Assembly: GCA_947243795.1 (NCBI GenBank)
Contig: OX365935.1
Location: 124,001-188,000 of the forward strand
Length of the DNA: 64,000 bases
Direction: 5' to 3'
Source: Saccharomyces uvarum
Lineage: Eukaryota; Ascomycota; Saccharomycetes; Saccharomycetales; Saccharomycetaceae
The position numbers and the translations under genes are program-made. The notes under the pieces were generated by a model that saw only the letters and a list, made by a program, of their open reading frames with translations, searched no databases and was not told where the DNA came from. Below, in pieces: positions 19,191 through 29,320 of the stretch (positions within the stretch are counted from its first letter, which is position 1; every line of letters starts with the position of its first letter).

Positions 19191-21383
19191 ATGGTTTATG
19201 TTTGTCCGGAAAATGACTTACAGACCTGTTACAGAAACCTTACCTTCAAAGTGCGCAAGAATAACTCAGAGGCAAAGAATAGACAGAACTCACAGAAACA
19301 GTCAAAGAAAAATGATAACTTTCAGCCTTCAGTTGCCTTTAACACTGTCCCTTTGACTCTAGGTTATTCTTCAATACACGACAGTAGAGAAGGATTTCTA
19401 GGTGTACCTGTTCCCAATGATTACACTATAGACGAGCATTACGATAATGAAACAGACTCTCTCTCACCGAACTTACAATATTACCTAAGAGACACATTCC
19501 AATCGCCATCTTCTTTGAAGGCCGGGAAAGACGATGATTCTGCTTTCAACAGTCCTCCAATAAAATCTCCAAAGCTTCTGAAGAAAAGAAGTGACATTAA
19601 AAAGATTTTCTTAGTATCTCAAAATGGGAAAATCGTAAGGAGAGACTATCCAAGCACTCCAGTGATTATGAACGAAGCACTGATGGTAAACAAGTTGGAT
19701 AAAAATTGGAACAAATTATGGCGTCAAAGGAAAGCACAAATAAATGAAAGGCTAAACGAAAAAAAAAAGTGGTTTGCTCATCCAGATATTATTTTCCCCA
19801 AGGAACGCATTAAACCATTATATAGAGGTGATGATGCTACGCCTTTTACTAAGGAGCAAAGAAGAAAACACAAAATATTCCAACAAAAGGTTGGATATCC
19901 TAATAATCCGAGAACAATACTTTGTTACATTAGTGGTAGGAAACATACTTGGGTGGCCCTAGATTGGACCCTTTGCAAAATTGCACAAGATATGGATCAT
20001 ATTGTGGTTTTAGCTACACTACCAAGATTGATATGTAACAAGAAAAAAGGAAGGAAAGAAGATACAGAATGGGCATCGGGATATCAAAAGGAAGCAATCG
20101 ATCAAAGACTGAGCGACGTCTTTGAGTACATTTTACAGCTTTTGAAGGTAGTTAAAGCTTCTGTAAAGGTTACTTTGGAAATAGTTATAGGCAAAACCAA
20201 AAAATCATTGGTAGACGCTATCAACGTTCATACTCCGGACGTCTTAGTTATTGCTACTTTGAAGCATAAAAGAAATGAAAAGCTTGTCATATATAAATCT
20301 AAAAAACTGGCTGATATTTTTGCTGTAAGCTTTCCTATCCCTGTATTTATCGTTCCCTCAAAAAGAATGTATTCCTTCGAACTGAATTTACAGAGAAAAA
20401 TGAATGAATACATAAATAATAGTAGTAGCAATAGCCATACAAAAAATCAACGTACTGACGGAAATAATACAAACGATTCACCATTTGAAAACAACGAATT
20501 ACTAGCCATATCTTCAGAGATTTCCTTTGATTCATTCGCAGAAGACTTTAAAAGACAAAATTTAATCAACAAGCACTCCAATTCCTCACATGAATCTGTT
20601 CGAAAAAAGCTACTAAGTGTCGCCAAAAATTCAAGAGAGAAAATCACCGGTGATTTAAAGACATTACACAATGATAAACAACAACAGAATCATAGCGCAA
20701 AAGACGTAAAGTTGACCAAAATTGACATTATAATAAAAGAGTCTTTAAAATCTTCTTTGAAGATAGACAAGATGCCTGGCAATGACTCGTCGCGCTCTGA
20801 ACGCAATAAGAAATTTGCTGACCTAAAAAATTCCCTAATAGGCAATCAGTCAAAGGGCACAGAATACAGAAAATCATTAATTCCATATTCTCCTTCACAA
20901 GAACAGGTCAATTCGAATACCATTGGCCCCAGTACCTCACCAACGTCTCAAATCAAGTTTGCCAACACAGTCAAGCACAAAGATGGGAGAGCTGCCCTTG
21001 GCAAAGTCAAAAACCTACCTGATATGGAACACACCAAGTCTTCTGAAGAAGATAATTCAACCACTGACCTGCCCGATAATCGCAGTAGTGTCGATAATGA
21101 CATTTCGTTAAGAAAAGTTAAAAGTACTGGTGCACTGAGAAAAGTCAAAAGCAACGACTCTTCTAGTAGTTCTAGCTCTAGAAAAAGCTCATCCAGTTAT
21201 ACCCCCGCAAATGCTTTTACTGGTGGCGGGGTTGGGATATTTAGGGTGTTTAAAAGTGGAAGTTCCTCCGGGAACAAATCTTCCAGTAGAAGAAAAAGTA
21301 CCGGAAGTGAAGTTTTAGATACCAGTGATCGTAGCGGCAAGAAAAAGAAGAAAAAGAAAAAGTCATTGTTTTCCGTTTGGTAA
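19191..21383 (+). CDS. Universal-stress-like protein of unknown function (YOR019W)
   Basis: 730 residues, equal to S. cerevisiae YOR019W. A UspA-like alpha/beta segment is visible at about 240-385: RTILCYISGRKHTWVALDW, then TLEIVIGKTKKSLVDAI and PDVLVIATLKH. The rest is low-complexity: Asn/Ser/Lys-rich tracts and a C-terminal Ser run followed by a Lys run (about 715-727). The duplicate repeats RKVKSTGALRKVKSN near 640-655 stand out. The biochemical role is unknown to me. It is the first XV-type gene after the junction and convergent with HSP10. Confidence 0.9.
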   Translation: MVYVCPENDLQTCYRNLTFKVRKNNSEAKNRQNSQKQSKKNDNFQPSVAFNTVPLTLGYSSIHDSREGFLGVPVPNDYTIDEHYDNETDSLSPNLQYYLRDTFQSPSSLKAGKDDDSAFNSPPIKSPKLLKKRSDIKKIFLVSQNGKIVRRDYPSTPVIMNEALMVNKLDKNWNKLWRQRKAQINERLNEKKKWFAHPDIIFPKERIKPLYRGDDATPFTKEQRRKHKIFQQKVGYPNNPRTILCYISGRKHTWVALDWTLCKIAQDMDHIVVLATLPRLICNKKKGRKEDTEWASGYQKEAIDQRLSDVFEYILQLLKVVKASVKVTLEIVIGKTKKSLVDAINVHTPDVLVIATLKHKRNEKLVIYKSKKLADIFAVSFPIPVFIVPSKRMYSFELNLQRKMNEYINNSSSNSHTKNQRTDGNNTNDSPFENNELLAISSEISFDSFAEDFKRQNLINKHSNSSHESVRKKLLSVAKNSREKITGDLKTLHNDKQQQNHSAKDVKLTKIDIIIKESLKSSLKIDKMPGNDSSRSERNKKFADLKNSLIGNQSKGTEYRKSLIPYSPSQEQVNSNTIGPSTSPTSQIKFANTVKHKDGRAALGKVKNLPDMEHTKSSEEDNSTTDLPDNRSSVDNDISLRKVKSTGALRKVKSNDSSSSSSSRKSSSSYTPANAFTGGGVGIFRVFKSGSSSGNKSSSRRKSTGSEVLDTSDRSGKKKKKKKKSLFSVW

Positions 21384-21597
21384 ACCATGAGTTGATGTTT
21401 TTCTAACATTTCGTCTATCCTGCTCCAGTTTGGGTAAAAAAGCCGGTGAAATCGATTTATGGAAAGACCGAAGTCACACTGCATTATTCACAGAATTTTT
21501 ATTCATTTTCCTTTTCCTGTCATACGTAATGGTCTATTTACAGGTACATACATACAAAGCATGTATATAATTTTTTTTTTGGAAAAAAACTAGATCC

Positions 21598-21918
21598 TCA
21601 GTCCTTAGCAATCTTAGCTAAGATTTCTGTGTCTCTGAAAAGAATAACTTCGTCTTCGTTACCCAACTTGATCGTAGAACCACCAAATTGTGGAATCAAA
21701 ACTTGGTCACCCACTTTAACCTGTGGAACAACCTTATTACCATTAGCATCAGTGAAACCTGGGCCTACGGCAACAACCTCAGCTTGATTTAGCTTTTCAA
21801 CATTCTTTTCGGGTAAATATAAACCGGAAGCCGTCTTTGCTTGTGCTTTGATTCTTTGGACAAGAACACGGTCCATTAATGGAACAATAGATTTAGCGGA
21901 CTTCAAAAGGGTAGACAT
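21598..21918 (-). CDS. HSP10: Mitochondrial co-chaperonin Hsp10
   Basis: 106 residues, the usual Cpn10 length. It caps the Hsp60 chamber in the mitochondrial matrix. The Cpn10 signature is visible: PLMDRVLVQRIKAQAKTASG, the mobile loop KTASGLYLPEK at about 29-39 that contacts Hsp60, and GDQVLIPQFGG. The N-terminal presequence is not cleaved in yeast. A perfect three-unit heat shock element and an AGGGG lie upstream. Confidence 0.99.
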   Translation of the reverse strand: MSTLLKSAKSIVPLMDRVLVQRIKAQAKTASGLYLPEKNVEKLNQAEVVAVGPGFTDANGNKVVPQVKVGDQVLIPQFGGSTIKLGNEDEVILFRDTEILAKIAKD

Positions 21919-21999
21919 TTTTCTTTCGTTGTGAATACTTTCAGTAACTTATTCAATCGATAGCTCAGTTATAAGTTTCCTCGAGGGCAGGTTGATAGA

Positions 22000-22004
22000 A
22001 GGGG
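22000..22004 (+). promoter_or_regulatory. Stress response element (AGGGG) of HSP10
   Basis: AGGGG about 82 bp upstream of the HSP10 start. Weak alone, but it sits between the gene and a heat shock element. Confidence 0.35.
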
Positions 22005-22068
22005 AACATAGCATAAAACCATTGACTAATTTTATACATTTATGATTCTTTTTTCCATTCCTTTAAGA

Positions 22069-22081
22069 TTCTAGAAATTTC
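22069..22081. promoter_or_regulatory. Heat shock element of HSP10
   Basis: TTCTAGAAATTTC has three perfectly phased alternating nTTCn/nGAAn units, the Hsf1 trimer site, about 151 bp upstream of the HSP10 start. HSP10 is an established Hsf1 target. Confidence 0.8.
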
Positions 22082-22765
22082 TATCATTTTAGACGAATAT
22101 TACCCTGGATCTTCCTCAAAACCTATTCTCGGCGGCTAACAGACAATAAGTCAGTTCTCAATTCTTTGATGGAAAGCAATAAATTCAAGTACAGGACATT
22201 GTTGCGTTTTTATGACATGCTAAGAACACATTACAATGAAGACGGTACATGCCTTATTTGACAGGGGTTCCAGGAAAGGGCCTTTCATTAACAAATAAAC
22301 CAAATTAGTATATATTCGCCAAGCGCCTCTGACTGAGGAAAACAGCTGACGTGATTGGTTCGGTTGAAGATAATTCACAGTGTCTCTGGTCCTGTTCTGA
22401 CTATCTATGGAACGAATACCTCTTTTTGAAGGGCCATTTTTGTTCGGTAAAGTGGTGCAGAGAGAAGTATTTTATCGCCTGAAACAAAATCTTGCTAAGA
22501 TGAAAAGCTGAACAGACAGTGGCAATAGTTTCAATCATTAAGCATGTCAAAACCGTGGAAGAGCAAATATCTCCTTTTACAATAACGAGACCAGAATAAC
22601 TATGCATTGTAAATACAAGGAGAACACCGGGTAATGAGGTGTAGTTTAACAACCTATTAAAGAGCAGTTTAAGGGTAAAGTGTAGTTTGGAATGTAGAGG
22701 CCTATTAAAAAGTTTGCCACTATATATGAAATCTGACAGGTAACACATTCAATCAAACTATTAGA

Positions 22766-23038
22766 ATGGGTGCCGCATATAAAATATTTGGCAAAACTGT
22801 TCAACCTCATGTATTGGCCATATCTACATTCATTGCTACGGCCGCTGTGACATCTTACTTTACAATGAAGCCAAAGAGTAAAGTTGAAACTAACAAAGCC
22901 CCTCACCTGAACCAACAGAATGATGGGAAAAACTCAACAGCGGATGCTGATGGGAAAGATGATGATGTTATGAAGAGTATTGAAGGATTTTTGAACGACC
23001 TGGAGAAAGATACAAAACAGGATAAAAAAGCCAATTGA
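22766..23038 (+). CDS. MCO10: Small mitochondrial ATP-synthase-associated protein
   Basis: 90 residues, matching S. cerevisiae YOR020W-A in length. The N-terminus MGAAYKIFGKTVQPHVLAIST followed by a hydrophobic Ala/Thr/Ile segment (about 13-32) predicts one membrane span. It resembles Atp19, the F1Fo subunit k, and the S. cerevisiae protein co-purifies with ATP synthase. The C-terminal 50 residues are charged (Lys/Asp/Glu) and end in a short amphipathic stretch SIEGFLNDLEKD. Small genes like this can be missed by automatic annotation. Confidence 0.9.
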   Translation: MGAAYKIFGKTVQPHVLAISTFIATAAVTSYFTMKPKSKVETNKAPHLNQQNDGKNSTADADGKDDDVMKSIEGFLNDLEKDTKQDKKAN

Positions 23039-23865
23039 TTTGTAAACAATGATGCTTTCAGGAGCGGCTTAAATATAACAGAGTGCACCACTTTTCATTT
23101 AAACCGACTCTTGAAACGAGTGATCTGTAGTAAATTACATCAATTTTTCCGTTTCTATGTAAAATTACATACGTATGATTCAATATATTCTGAATATAAA
23201 GGCAAAAAAGCTTTCCGAAATTGAGTTCTGGTTTGACCTGATGAAGCACTTTAAAGGGAAGATTATATAATATTAGTTGTGTTATCTTTGCTTGGTAATT
23301 GTAAATGATAACATTGAATGAGGTGCAGGTGGGGCAAATAATTTTTTAACACTCATTAAAATTAGAAGTCGCCTACTTGATTTTAAAATGACGAGTGCTA
23401 CTGAAAATATATACTCATATTAGTGGTTTTGAGTACATTGGTTTTCACTTTTTCAATTTTGTTGCGTAATATTGATCCCCAAGTATCAATTTATTACTTT
23501 CAGTTTTTTTTTTAATCCAGTGTCGTTATAAAAATTGGCACCTCAGCCTATAATTATATCGATTTTTTAGGCGCATTAACTAAATGCAAATTGTGTTAGA
23601 AATCAATACAATGCAATCCGCAGCTACATATTTTTATGTGGTGTTCATTTGATAAAACCTTCGAGAAAGTTGAGAAAAAGCGATGTCTGCCATGGAAAGT
23701 TTACTAGTTACGATTTATTACATTTAATGTTGTATTCGAACCATATTTAAACATAGTTGACGCTACGCCCTTAGTATATACCCGAACGTCAACTGGCTCT
23801 GTAACGAGATGTTGACATTACTGATCGTAAATATAGAATATTTTATAAAAGAAAGCACTCTCGCT
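23039..23865. other. MCO10-SFM1 intergenic region
   Basis: 827 bp between convergent 3' ends, longer than most tail-to-tail gaps here. A/T-rich. I scanned for tRNA boxes and LTR ends and found none, and recognised no reading frame of merit. Confidence 0.6.
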
Positions 23866-24507
23866 TTACATTAGGAGATCATCCAAACTTTGAGCAGAAT
23901 CCTCCTTGATCAAATCTAACATACCCTCTGGTAAGATTGGTCTACCTTCTTTATCAAGAACGTATCTAAATGGCATCTCCGTGGCTTCATTTTTATTGAA
24001 CCTAAATTCAGGATAATCAATGAACTTGATATCTTCAAACTTGGTTTTGTTTTTGACAATCAACTGGGTTGTTCTGATCGCAGTATCTGTAGTCATTTGT
24101 TTGTCACCAAGTCTTCTACTGACAAGCAGATTAGGATATGTAGTCTTTAGTTCTTTGGTACGATCTCTTGGAGGATGGTCACCTAATATACCACCAAATA
24201 CGAAATAATCAAATTTTTCGGCGTCTTCAGGTTGTAAATCAATCGCAGCTCTTGGGTCCAATAAACAAACTCTTCCGTCTTTCAAAGGTTCCAAATCCTT
24301 GAAATCTTCATCAATGCTCTTCAAATCACTTGTTGTCCATCTCAAACCAAGCGACAATAGCTTTTCAGGAATGTCCCTTTCAGTGGTGCTCTTTGGTAGC
24401 GACGATAAAACCAAGTTTTCAGCTCCAACATCTCTTAAAATTTGGCTATACTCTAGAATGACCCATTCACTGAATCCTTCCTCCATATGTTCAATAATGT
24501 ACTTCAT
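23866..24507 (-). CDS. SFM1: SPOUT-type ribosomal protein methyltransferase
   Basis: 213 residues. Sfm1 methylates an arginine of ribosomal protein Rps3 using S-adenosylmethionine and belongs to the SPOUT (knotted) fold, unusual for a protein arginine methyltransferase. Visible landmarks are MKYIIEHMEEGFSEWVILEY at the start, VCLLDPRA at about 80-87, YFVFGGILGDHPPRDRT at about 101-117 (the knot and cofactor loop), and SRRLGDKQMTTDTA at about 130-143. It is colinear with the S. cerevisiae protein. Confidence 0.96.
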   Translation of the reverse strand: MKYIIEHMEEGFSEWVILEYSQILRDVGAENLVLSSLPKSTTERDIPEKLLSLGLRWTTSDLKSIDEDFKDLEPLKDGRVCLLDPRAAIDLQPEDAEKFDYFVFGGILGDHPPRDRTKELKTTYPNLLVSRRLGDKQMTTDTAIRTTQLIVKNKTKFEDIKFIDYPEFRFNKNEATEMPFRYVLDKEGRPILPEGMLDLIKEDSAQSLDDLLM

Positions 24508-24779
24508 TTTGTCCGAAAATACCTGCCACTGTTCTGTTTGATTAATGCACCGATATGGATATTCAAATCCAAAGTGTAATAATTCGACGTTTGGCTCCTT
24601 TGTATGCTCGATGAGCTAGCTTGTCGAAAATTTCAAAACCTGAAAGGCAGAACATGTCATTTTTTTTTACCCGCAACATGGAAGTGCAGAACGAATATTG
24701 AAATATTTTTATATAGTAAGAAGAGATAAAACAGATTGAGATATGGTGAGACAATATATTGATGCACTGTATACGCTCT

Positions 24780-26939
24780 TCAATTTGTCTTCCTTTTCAC
24801 GCATATTTCGGAAACTTTTTCATGCTTGGCTAAGATTTCTTTCAAGATAAACCCTGCAATATCGGGTTCTTCAAAATATGAAACGTGCGATTTAATAGCA
24901 GATATAAAGTCCACTTCAAGTAAACTTGGCAACATGGCGTAATCCAAACGTCCACTATAGTTCAAATTCGTAAGCATTGTTGTTAATTTATCCGATAGTT
25001 TGGCCTTGGTTTCCTTAGATGTGCTTTTCTTGGATTGCGAATTATTTTCATTGGTAGCAGTGCTATTACCAGTACCAGGTAGGTCTTTCCATATATTTTC
25101 ACCAAATTCCAAAAACTTAGAAGTCAAGCCATAGGCTTCACTACAATGAGGTAAATACGCTTGTTCATAGTCGGCCATTTCTTTATTAACAAGAGGTTCC
25201 ATTCTATAGGAAATGGGATCACAGACGTGATAAACGTTATAAATGTCCTTGCATTGCGGTCTTTGTATGGAAAGTTTTTTCTCCGAATCATTAGGGAATT
25301 CGGGACGGTCGCCAATCTTGGTTCTTTGAATCAACTTTAGTAGTCCAATTGGTGAGCCGATAAAGAATAGATTATCTACCTGAAAATCTAGTTTGAATTT
25401 TTTCTGTTTGGATAAAATATCGAATAAGATCATACTGCCTAACGAATGGCCCACTAAATGAACATTTCCCTCGAATTCTGGATTGTATTTCTTGTAAGTT
25501 CGGAACGTTTTGTTCAATTGAGACGTAACTTGATGAAGAATCATTTCTTGATAATAAGGTTCGACATACAGTAAGATATCCAATAGACCATCAGCTAGTA
25601 GTTTCCGCAGAGGTAAGACGCCATTTACTGTAACTTGTGACAAAGTGGGTAATTCTTGGTTCTCAATGTTCTCCTCCTTGGCGTCAGTTTGGAAGCTTAT
25701 CGAATGTCTCCAAGTGATGGGCAGGACTTGCAAGTTACAGTTAGTTTTGTGATCAGATGCTGTGTTTAACGATTGTAATTTCTCAGAATTATTGTAGATT
25801 TTCTTCATGTTAGATCTCAATAAATTTATCGTGTGAGCGAAGTTGACATACTCGTATTTTTTGCCCAGCGTTTGGCCTATACCGTGAACACAGAGCACCA
25901 GGTTATCCACTTTTCTTTTATTACTTTTATTTTGTTTGGCGTCTGTGTCTGAAGTTTTGACGTTTTTAATCTTGCTACTAGCATTGGCACCCTGGCTGTT
26001 GTTGGCGTTGTTGTAGTCTCTCTCCATTTGGTTTTCTAAGCTCTTTGCGTCATCTTGATCCTTGTTTGCATTGCCGTTAAACAGCTGCAAGAAATCTGAT
26101 ACATTGAAGAGATTGGAAACTTTCTTCTCCAAATTTGTTTCGATACTGTTTGACTTGGAGTCGCTACTGCCATCGGCTACAGAGCCCTGGGGGTTGCTTA
26201 CTTTGGAGGAAGCAGGGGTTTGCTTGACTGGCTTCTTGTACGATCTAGTAATCTTTGTAGCATTGAGAGGTAAAGATTGAGCCAGATTAGATCTCAAGAA
26301 GGCAAGTTGTAGTTTACCGCCGTCTAGATCCGATAATAGAAAAGCGGTGTGTTTGTTGACGAACAAAACGAACTTGAAGACGGGTTCATCCTTATGTCCG
26401 CTGCGGGGTTCCTTTTCCTGCTCCTTTTCGTTTTCATTATCGATTGGATATTTACCCTTGAGCCTGAATATGTCTTGTAACTCCGCAGCAGGTGTCGCAA
26501 GCGCATCGCCGTCAGTTTTGTCATTCCTGATGGACTCATATATGCCCTCAATTTCAGAGGTGAGATCGCTGGATAGCGGTTGGTTCAAGGAGTCGAACCA
26601 GACACCTCTTCGTACCTGATACGTGGGGCCCTCCCAATAGGTGGGGGACAATTCCATGTGCGAGAGGTCCACTTTGAACAAGTAGTCTTCGTTGACTAGG
26701 ACGGGCTTGCGTTCCTGGTGCTTGCTGGCCCTTTCCAGACGGTTGGAATCATCAATGGAGAACGGTTTGAATTTTTTGGGCGATTGGAAAGTCTTGTACG
26801 TGGGCAGGTATGGTTTAGAGTTGGGCACGTCGATAGCGTAAAACCACGGTATGTACGAATGGGTCAATCTTACGAAGAGGCTTACGGAAAGGGTGCGCGG
26901 GCGAAACCCTCGAGAGCTAGGTCGTAAGGCAGCGAGCAT
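24780..26939 (-). CDS. DDL1: Mitochondrial DDHD-domain phospholipase A1
   Basis: 719 residues from the ATG at 26937-26939 (MLAALRPSSRG), against 715 in S. cerevisiae YOR022C. The frame stays open 18 codons further up to a TTG, without an ATG. Ddl1 hydrolyses phospholipids such as cardiolipin in mitochondria. The Arg/Ser-rich N-terminus (RPSSRGFRPRTLSVS) fits a matrix targeting signal. The lipase nucleophile elbow is GHSLGS at about 490. A DDHD-type C-terminal region follows with FFIGSPIGLL and the HVCDPISYRMEPL segment. An Asn/Gln/Lys-rich linker at about 245-340 looks disordered. It is tandem with AHC1, with a 143-bp gap. Confidence 0.94.
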   Translation of the reverse strand: MLAALRPSSRGFRPRTLSVSLFVRLTHSYIPWFYAIDVPNSKPYLPTYKTFQSPKKFKPFSIDDSNRLERASKHQERKPVLVNEDYLFKVDLSHMELSPTYWEGPTYQVRRGVWFDSLNQPLSSDLTSEIEGIYESIRNDKTDGDALATPAAELQDIFRLKGKYPIDNENEKEQEKEPRSGHKDEPVFKFVLFVNKHTAFLLSDLDGGKLQLAFLRSNLAQSLPLNATKITRSYKKPVKQTPASSKVSNPQGSVADGSSDSKSNSIETNLEKKVSNLFNVSDFLQLFNGNANKDQDDAKSLENQMERDYNNANNSQGANASSKIKNVKTSDTDAKQNKSNKRKVDNLVLCVHGIGQTLGKKYEYVNFAHTINLLRSNMKKIYNNSEKLQSLNTASDHKTNCNLQVLPITWRHSISFQTDAKEENIENQELPTLSQVTVNGVLPLRKLLADGLLDILLYVEPYYQEMILHQVTSQLNKTFRTYKKYNPEFEGNVHLVGHSLGSMILFDILSKQKKFKLDFQVDNLFFIGSPIGLLKLIQRTKIGDRPEFPNDSEKKLSIQRPQCKDIYNVYHVCDPISYRMEPLVNKEMADYEQAYLPHCSEAYGLTSKFLEFGENIWKDLPGTGNSTATNENNSQSKKSTSKETKAKLSDKLTTMLTNLNYSGRLDYAMLPSLLEVDFISAIKSHVSYFEEPDIAGFILKEILAKHEKVSEICVKRKTN

Positions 26940-27082
26940 TACTGCGTTTAGCTTGTATGCGTTTAGCCATCCATATTTAGGGAAACGGAACAATACGATT
27001 TGCTTTTTCTTTTATAAGCGGCAAGTAAAACTAAAAAACCAACAGAATATTATAATGTGTAATCTACTTGTTTATATATGTA

Positions 27083-28804
27083 CTATGTATGGGACCCGCG
27101 AAGCCTTGATTTTGACCTCAGGTTGTAGTAGGAGGCAGGCCTTCCCGGACCGTTAGCATCTTTGTTGGTCAAAAGGGTTGCCTTTCTTGGCTTCTTATCG
27201 GTGGGGCTTGGTCTCAGCCTTTCCCTTAAGGGCAAATCCCCCGTAGTGGTAGTAGTGACAATATCCACGTCTAGTCTTCTTTTACGCGAGAGTTTTCTTG
27301 GCAGCGAAGAGGACAACACCGGTGGAGAGGATGGGTCTGTTGCTGTAGTTGTTGTTGTCGTCGCTGTTGCCGAGAGGGAAGGCGATGGTACATACGAAGC
27401 CTCGTTATCAGTTTTGGAAGAGTCCTCCTCTTGTTCTTCCTCCTCCTCCTCCTCTTCCTCTTCCTCCTCTTCCTGTTGTTTCAGCTGCATTTCGCGTTGA
27501 CTCAAGAATTCTTTCAAGTCGTTCGGCGTTTCATTGACCATATCGATCAATTTTTTGAAGTCGTCTTTATTCTGGTATAGTTTCTCCAGGTGCGGGATGT
27601 CCTTGACGGTCTTGTGGGCCCGCGCATGGTTGTCAGAGGTTTTAATTGGCGAATGCGGTTTCGGTATGGCGATATCAGAAGGCAGATAGTCTTTGTTTGG
27701 GTCCAAGCCCAATTCCTTGAAGCTGGACAGGATTTTCGGGTCCTGCTTGTCATCGGGCAGCAGTTTTTGGTTGTTCAGGACCGCCAGGGGCTGGCTTGAG
27801 TACAGTTTGGAGTGCTTTAGCCGGGTATGGTTGACGATGCCCTGCGCGGAGGTGAAGCCGGAGCGGTCGCACTTGGAACACGTTATTATTATCAGGATCC
27901 CGTCGTATCTTCTGAAGATGGGCTCGTTGTCCTCCGTTTTCCCGATGACGCCGCTGTTGCTGGTCAAGCAGGTGCTGCTGTAGTTGCGCCGGTGGTTCAG
28001 GTGCATCTGGCTTGGCTTGAAGGGCAGTACCTGGAACCCGGGTTGCTCGTCTGTGGGGGAAATGGAGGAGGAGCGGGGCGAAGACACGTCGGCAGGCTTG
28101 GCCGTGGCATGCGCTATGGATTTGGAGCCGGTGAGCCTGTAATCTATTATGTTCGAGTTGGCCGGACGCAAGACGGAGGGCTCGAGCAGGAACCCGTTGC
28201 TCTTGCTTCTGGTCTGATAGTGGTGGGGGGACATGTGCGCTGCCGATAACGTAGCGTTGCTGCTGGAAGAGAGGGGCTGGCAGTTGATATTGTAGTCAGA
28301 CAGCACGGGGTATGAGGCGCTAAAGTCCGTGGATGCGTTAATGTTTTCTATGCTGATGCTGTTGCTGATGCTGTTGCTGTTGTTGCTGAAGCCGATGTGT
28401 TGCTGGTGCTGCTTTATCTTCAGTTGGTACGTCTGCTCGATCTTGCTCAGTAAGCCGGTATCGTTGTGCAGCGTTTCCAGAAGAACCAGCTTCGCGTTGA
28501 CTTTCCGGACATCCCTGTGCAGCCGACTGACGTGCTTGTGATTAAGCATGATGTGGAGGTTCAAAGCGCTCACGATTTCCCGCTTGGCGCACTCGTACTT
28601 CAACCGCTGGGTGTTTTCGCTGTCCCTGTCCGCATCGCCGGTGGCGGCGTCCATTTTGTAGGGCACGTCCATGTTGTTTTCGAGGTCCTGCGGAGACTTG
28701 GGCGTCGTGACCTGGTACACACTGGTGACCTTGGACGACGACGACGACGACGACGACGCCGCCGGATGATGCTGCTGCTGTTTATCTTGGGCGGGACTCA
28801 TCAT
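27083..28804 (-). CDS. AHC1: Subunit of the ADA histone acetyltransferase complex
   Basis: 573 residues from MMSPAQDK (ATG at 28802-28804), against 566 in S. cerevisiae. The frame opens 32 codons upstream only at a GTG, so it is not used. Ahc1 is specific to the ADA form of the Gcn5-Ada2-Ada3 acetyltransferase and is needed for its integrity. A zinc-finger-like motif [27 protein letters not shown] (CxxC then HxxxxH; given as key residues C-C and H-H) lies near residue 310-335. It has a poly-Ser run near the N-terminus and a 16-residue Glu-rich run near 455. The gene is notably GC-rich. Confidence 0.93.
   Translation of the reverse strand: MMSPAQDKQQQHHPAASSSSSSSSKVTSVYQVTTPKSPQDLENNMDVPYKMDAATGDADRDSENTQRLKYECAKREIVSALNLHIMLNHKHVSRLHRDVRKVNAKLVLLETLHNDTGLLSKIEQTYQLKIKQHQQHIGFSNNSNSISNSISIENINASTDFSASYPVLSDYNINCQPLSSSSNATLSAAHMSPHHYQTRSKSNGFLLEPSVLRPANSNIIDYRLTGSKSIAHATAKPADVSSPRSSSISPTDEQPGFQVLPFKPSQMHLNHRRNYSSTCLTSNSGVIGKTEDNEPIFRRYDGILIIITCSKCDRSGFTSAQGIVNHTRLKHSKLYSSQPLAVLNNQKLLPDDKQDPKILSSFKELGLDPNKDYLPSDIAIPKPHSPIKTSDNHARAHKTVKDIPHLEKLYQNKDDFKKLIDMVNETPNDLKEFLSQREMQLKQQEEEEEEEEEEEEEQEEDSSKTDNEASYVPSPSLSATATTTTTTATDPSSPPVLSSSLPRKLSRKRRLDVDIVTTTTTGDLPLRERLRPSPTDKKPRKATLLTNKDANGPGRPASYYNLRSKSRLRGSHT
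27432..27480 (+). repeat. Trinucleotide tract encoding poly-Glu in AHC1
   Basis: CCT/TCC triplets read as GAG/GAA codons on the coding strand. Mixed Glu codons suggest an older tract. Length variation between strains would be in frame. Confidence 0.85.
28734..28758 (+). repeat. (GAC)n tract encoding poly-Ser in AHC1
   Basis: About eight pure GAC units, read as TCG (Ser) codons on the minus strand. TCG is a rare Ser codon in yeast, so a pure TCG run points to repeat expansion rather than selection for codons. Confidence 0.9.
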
Positions 28805-29320
28805 GTGGAGATGGTCATGTATAAATGCTGAGTGAGAAGTGTGAGCCGGCTGGGTGGGCGAGCAGTGTAGTGCAGAACAGTCGAGTGTGTTGTTATACAC
28901 AGAAACAGGGAGCCTCCGAACCAGGAAGAAGCGTACATCCCAACGCCGACCACTGCTTCTTCTTGTTCTTCCTTCACACGGGTCTTGTCTTGCGCATGTT
29001 CTTCCCGCTTTTCGTCCCTGCGCTTTCCCGCGGCTACGCGCAGTGACGAGCCGGGCTACGGCCGTTTCTGTGGCGGGTACCCCTCGCTCGCGGGTAACCC
29101 CTCGGGCCGCAACATCGCGTGCGACGGCGGAGCCTGTCGTTACCGCAAAGGGTAAAACGTCAATACCGCAATGGCAGATTTGCCCAGAGATGTCTCAGAA
29201 CTGTACTCGGTCGAGTATATATAGGTGAGATTGAGAGTGAGAGTGCGGATTCAAGGCGTGTGGACACAGCCCCCAGAGGACAGCACAATTCACACGCCGG
29301 CAGACCTGTTATCACGCACA
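28805..29320. other. AHC1-HST3 divergent promoter
   Basis: 516 bp, GC-rich, with a CGGGTAA (Reb1-type) at 29091-29097 and a TATATATAG at about 29214 pointing to HST3. Confidence 0.65.
29091..29097 (+). promoter_or_regulatory. Candidate Reb1 site between AHC1 and HST3
   Basis: CGGGTAA in the middle of a divergent promoter, where Reb1 commonly excludes nucleosomes. Confidence 0.45.

Larger units (their letters stand above)
21919..22765. other. HSP10-MCO10 divergent region
   Basis: 847 bp. Apart from the HSE and AGGGG near HSP10 nothing specific was recognised. Overlapping minus-strand frames at 22401-22915 have Ile/Phe/Leu-rich translations with no family and are not called. Confidence 0.6.

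Noticed and set aside
22401-22915. Minus-strand frames between HSP10 and MCO10
   Set aside because: Hydrophobic low-information translations without homology; one overlaps MCO10 antisense.
26939-26993. DDL1 start at 26993
   Set aside because: The codon is TTG; the first ATG in frame is at 26939.
27162-28249. Plus-strand frames inside AHC1
   Set aside because: Shadows of AHC1 and its triplet tracts; poly-Ser and Val runs result from reading the repeats.
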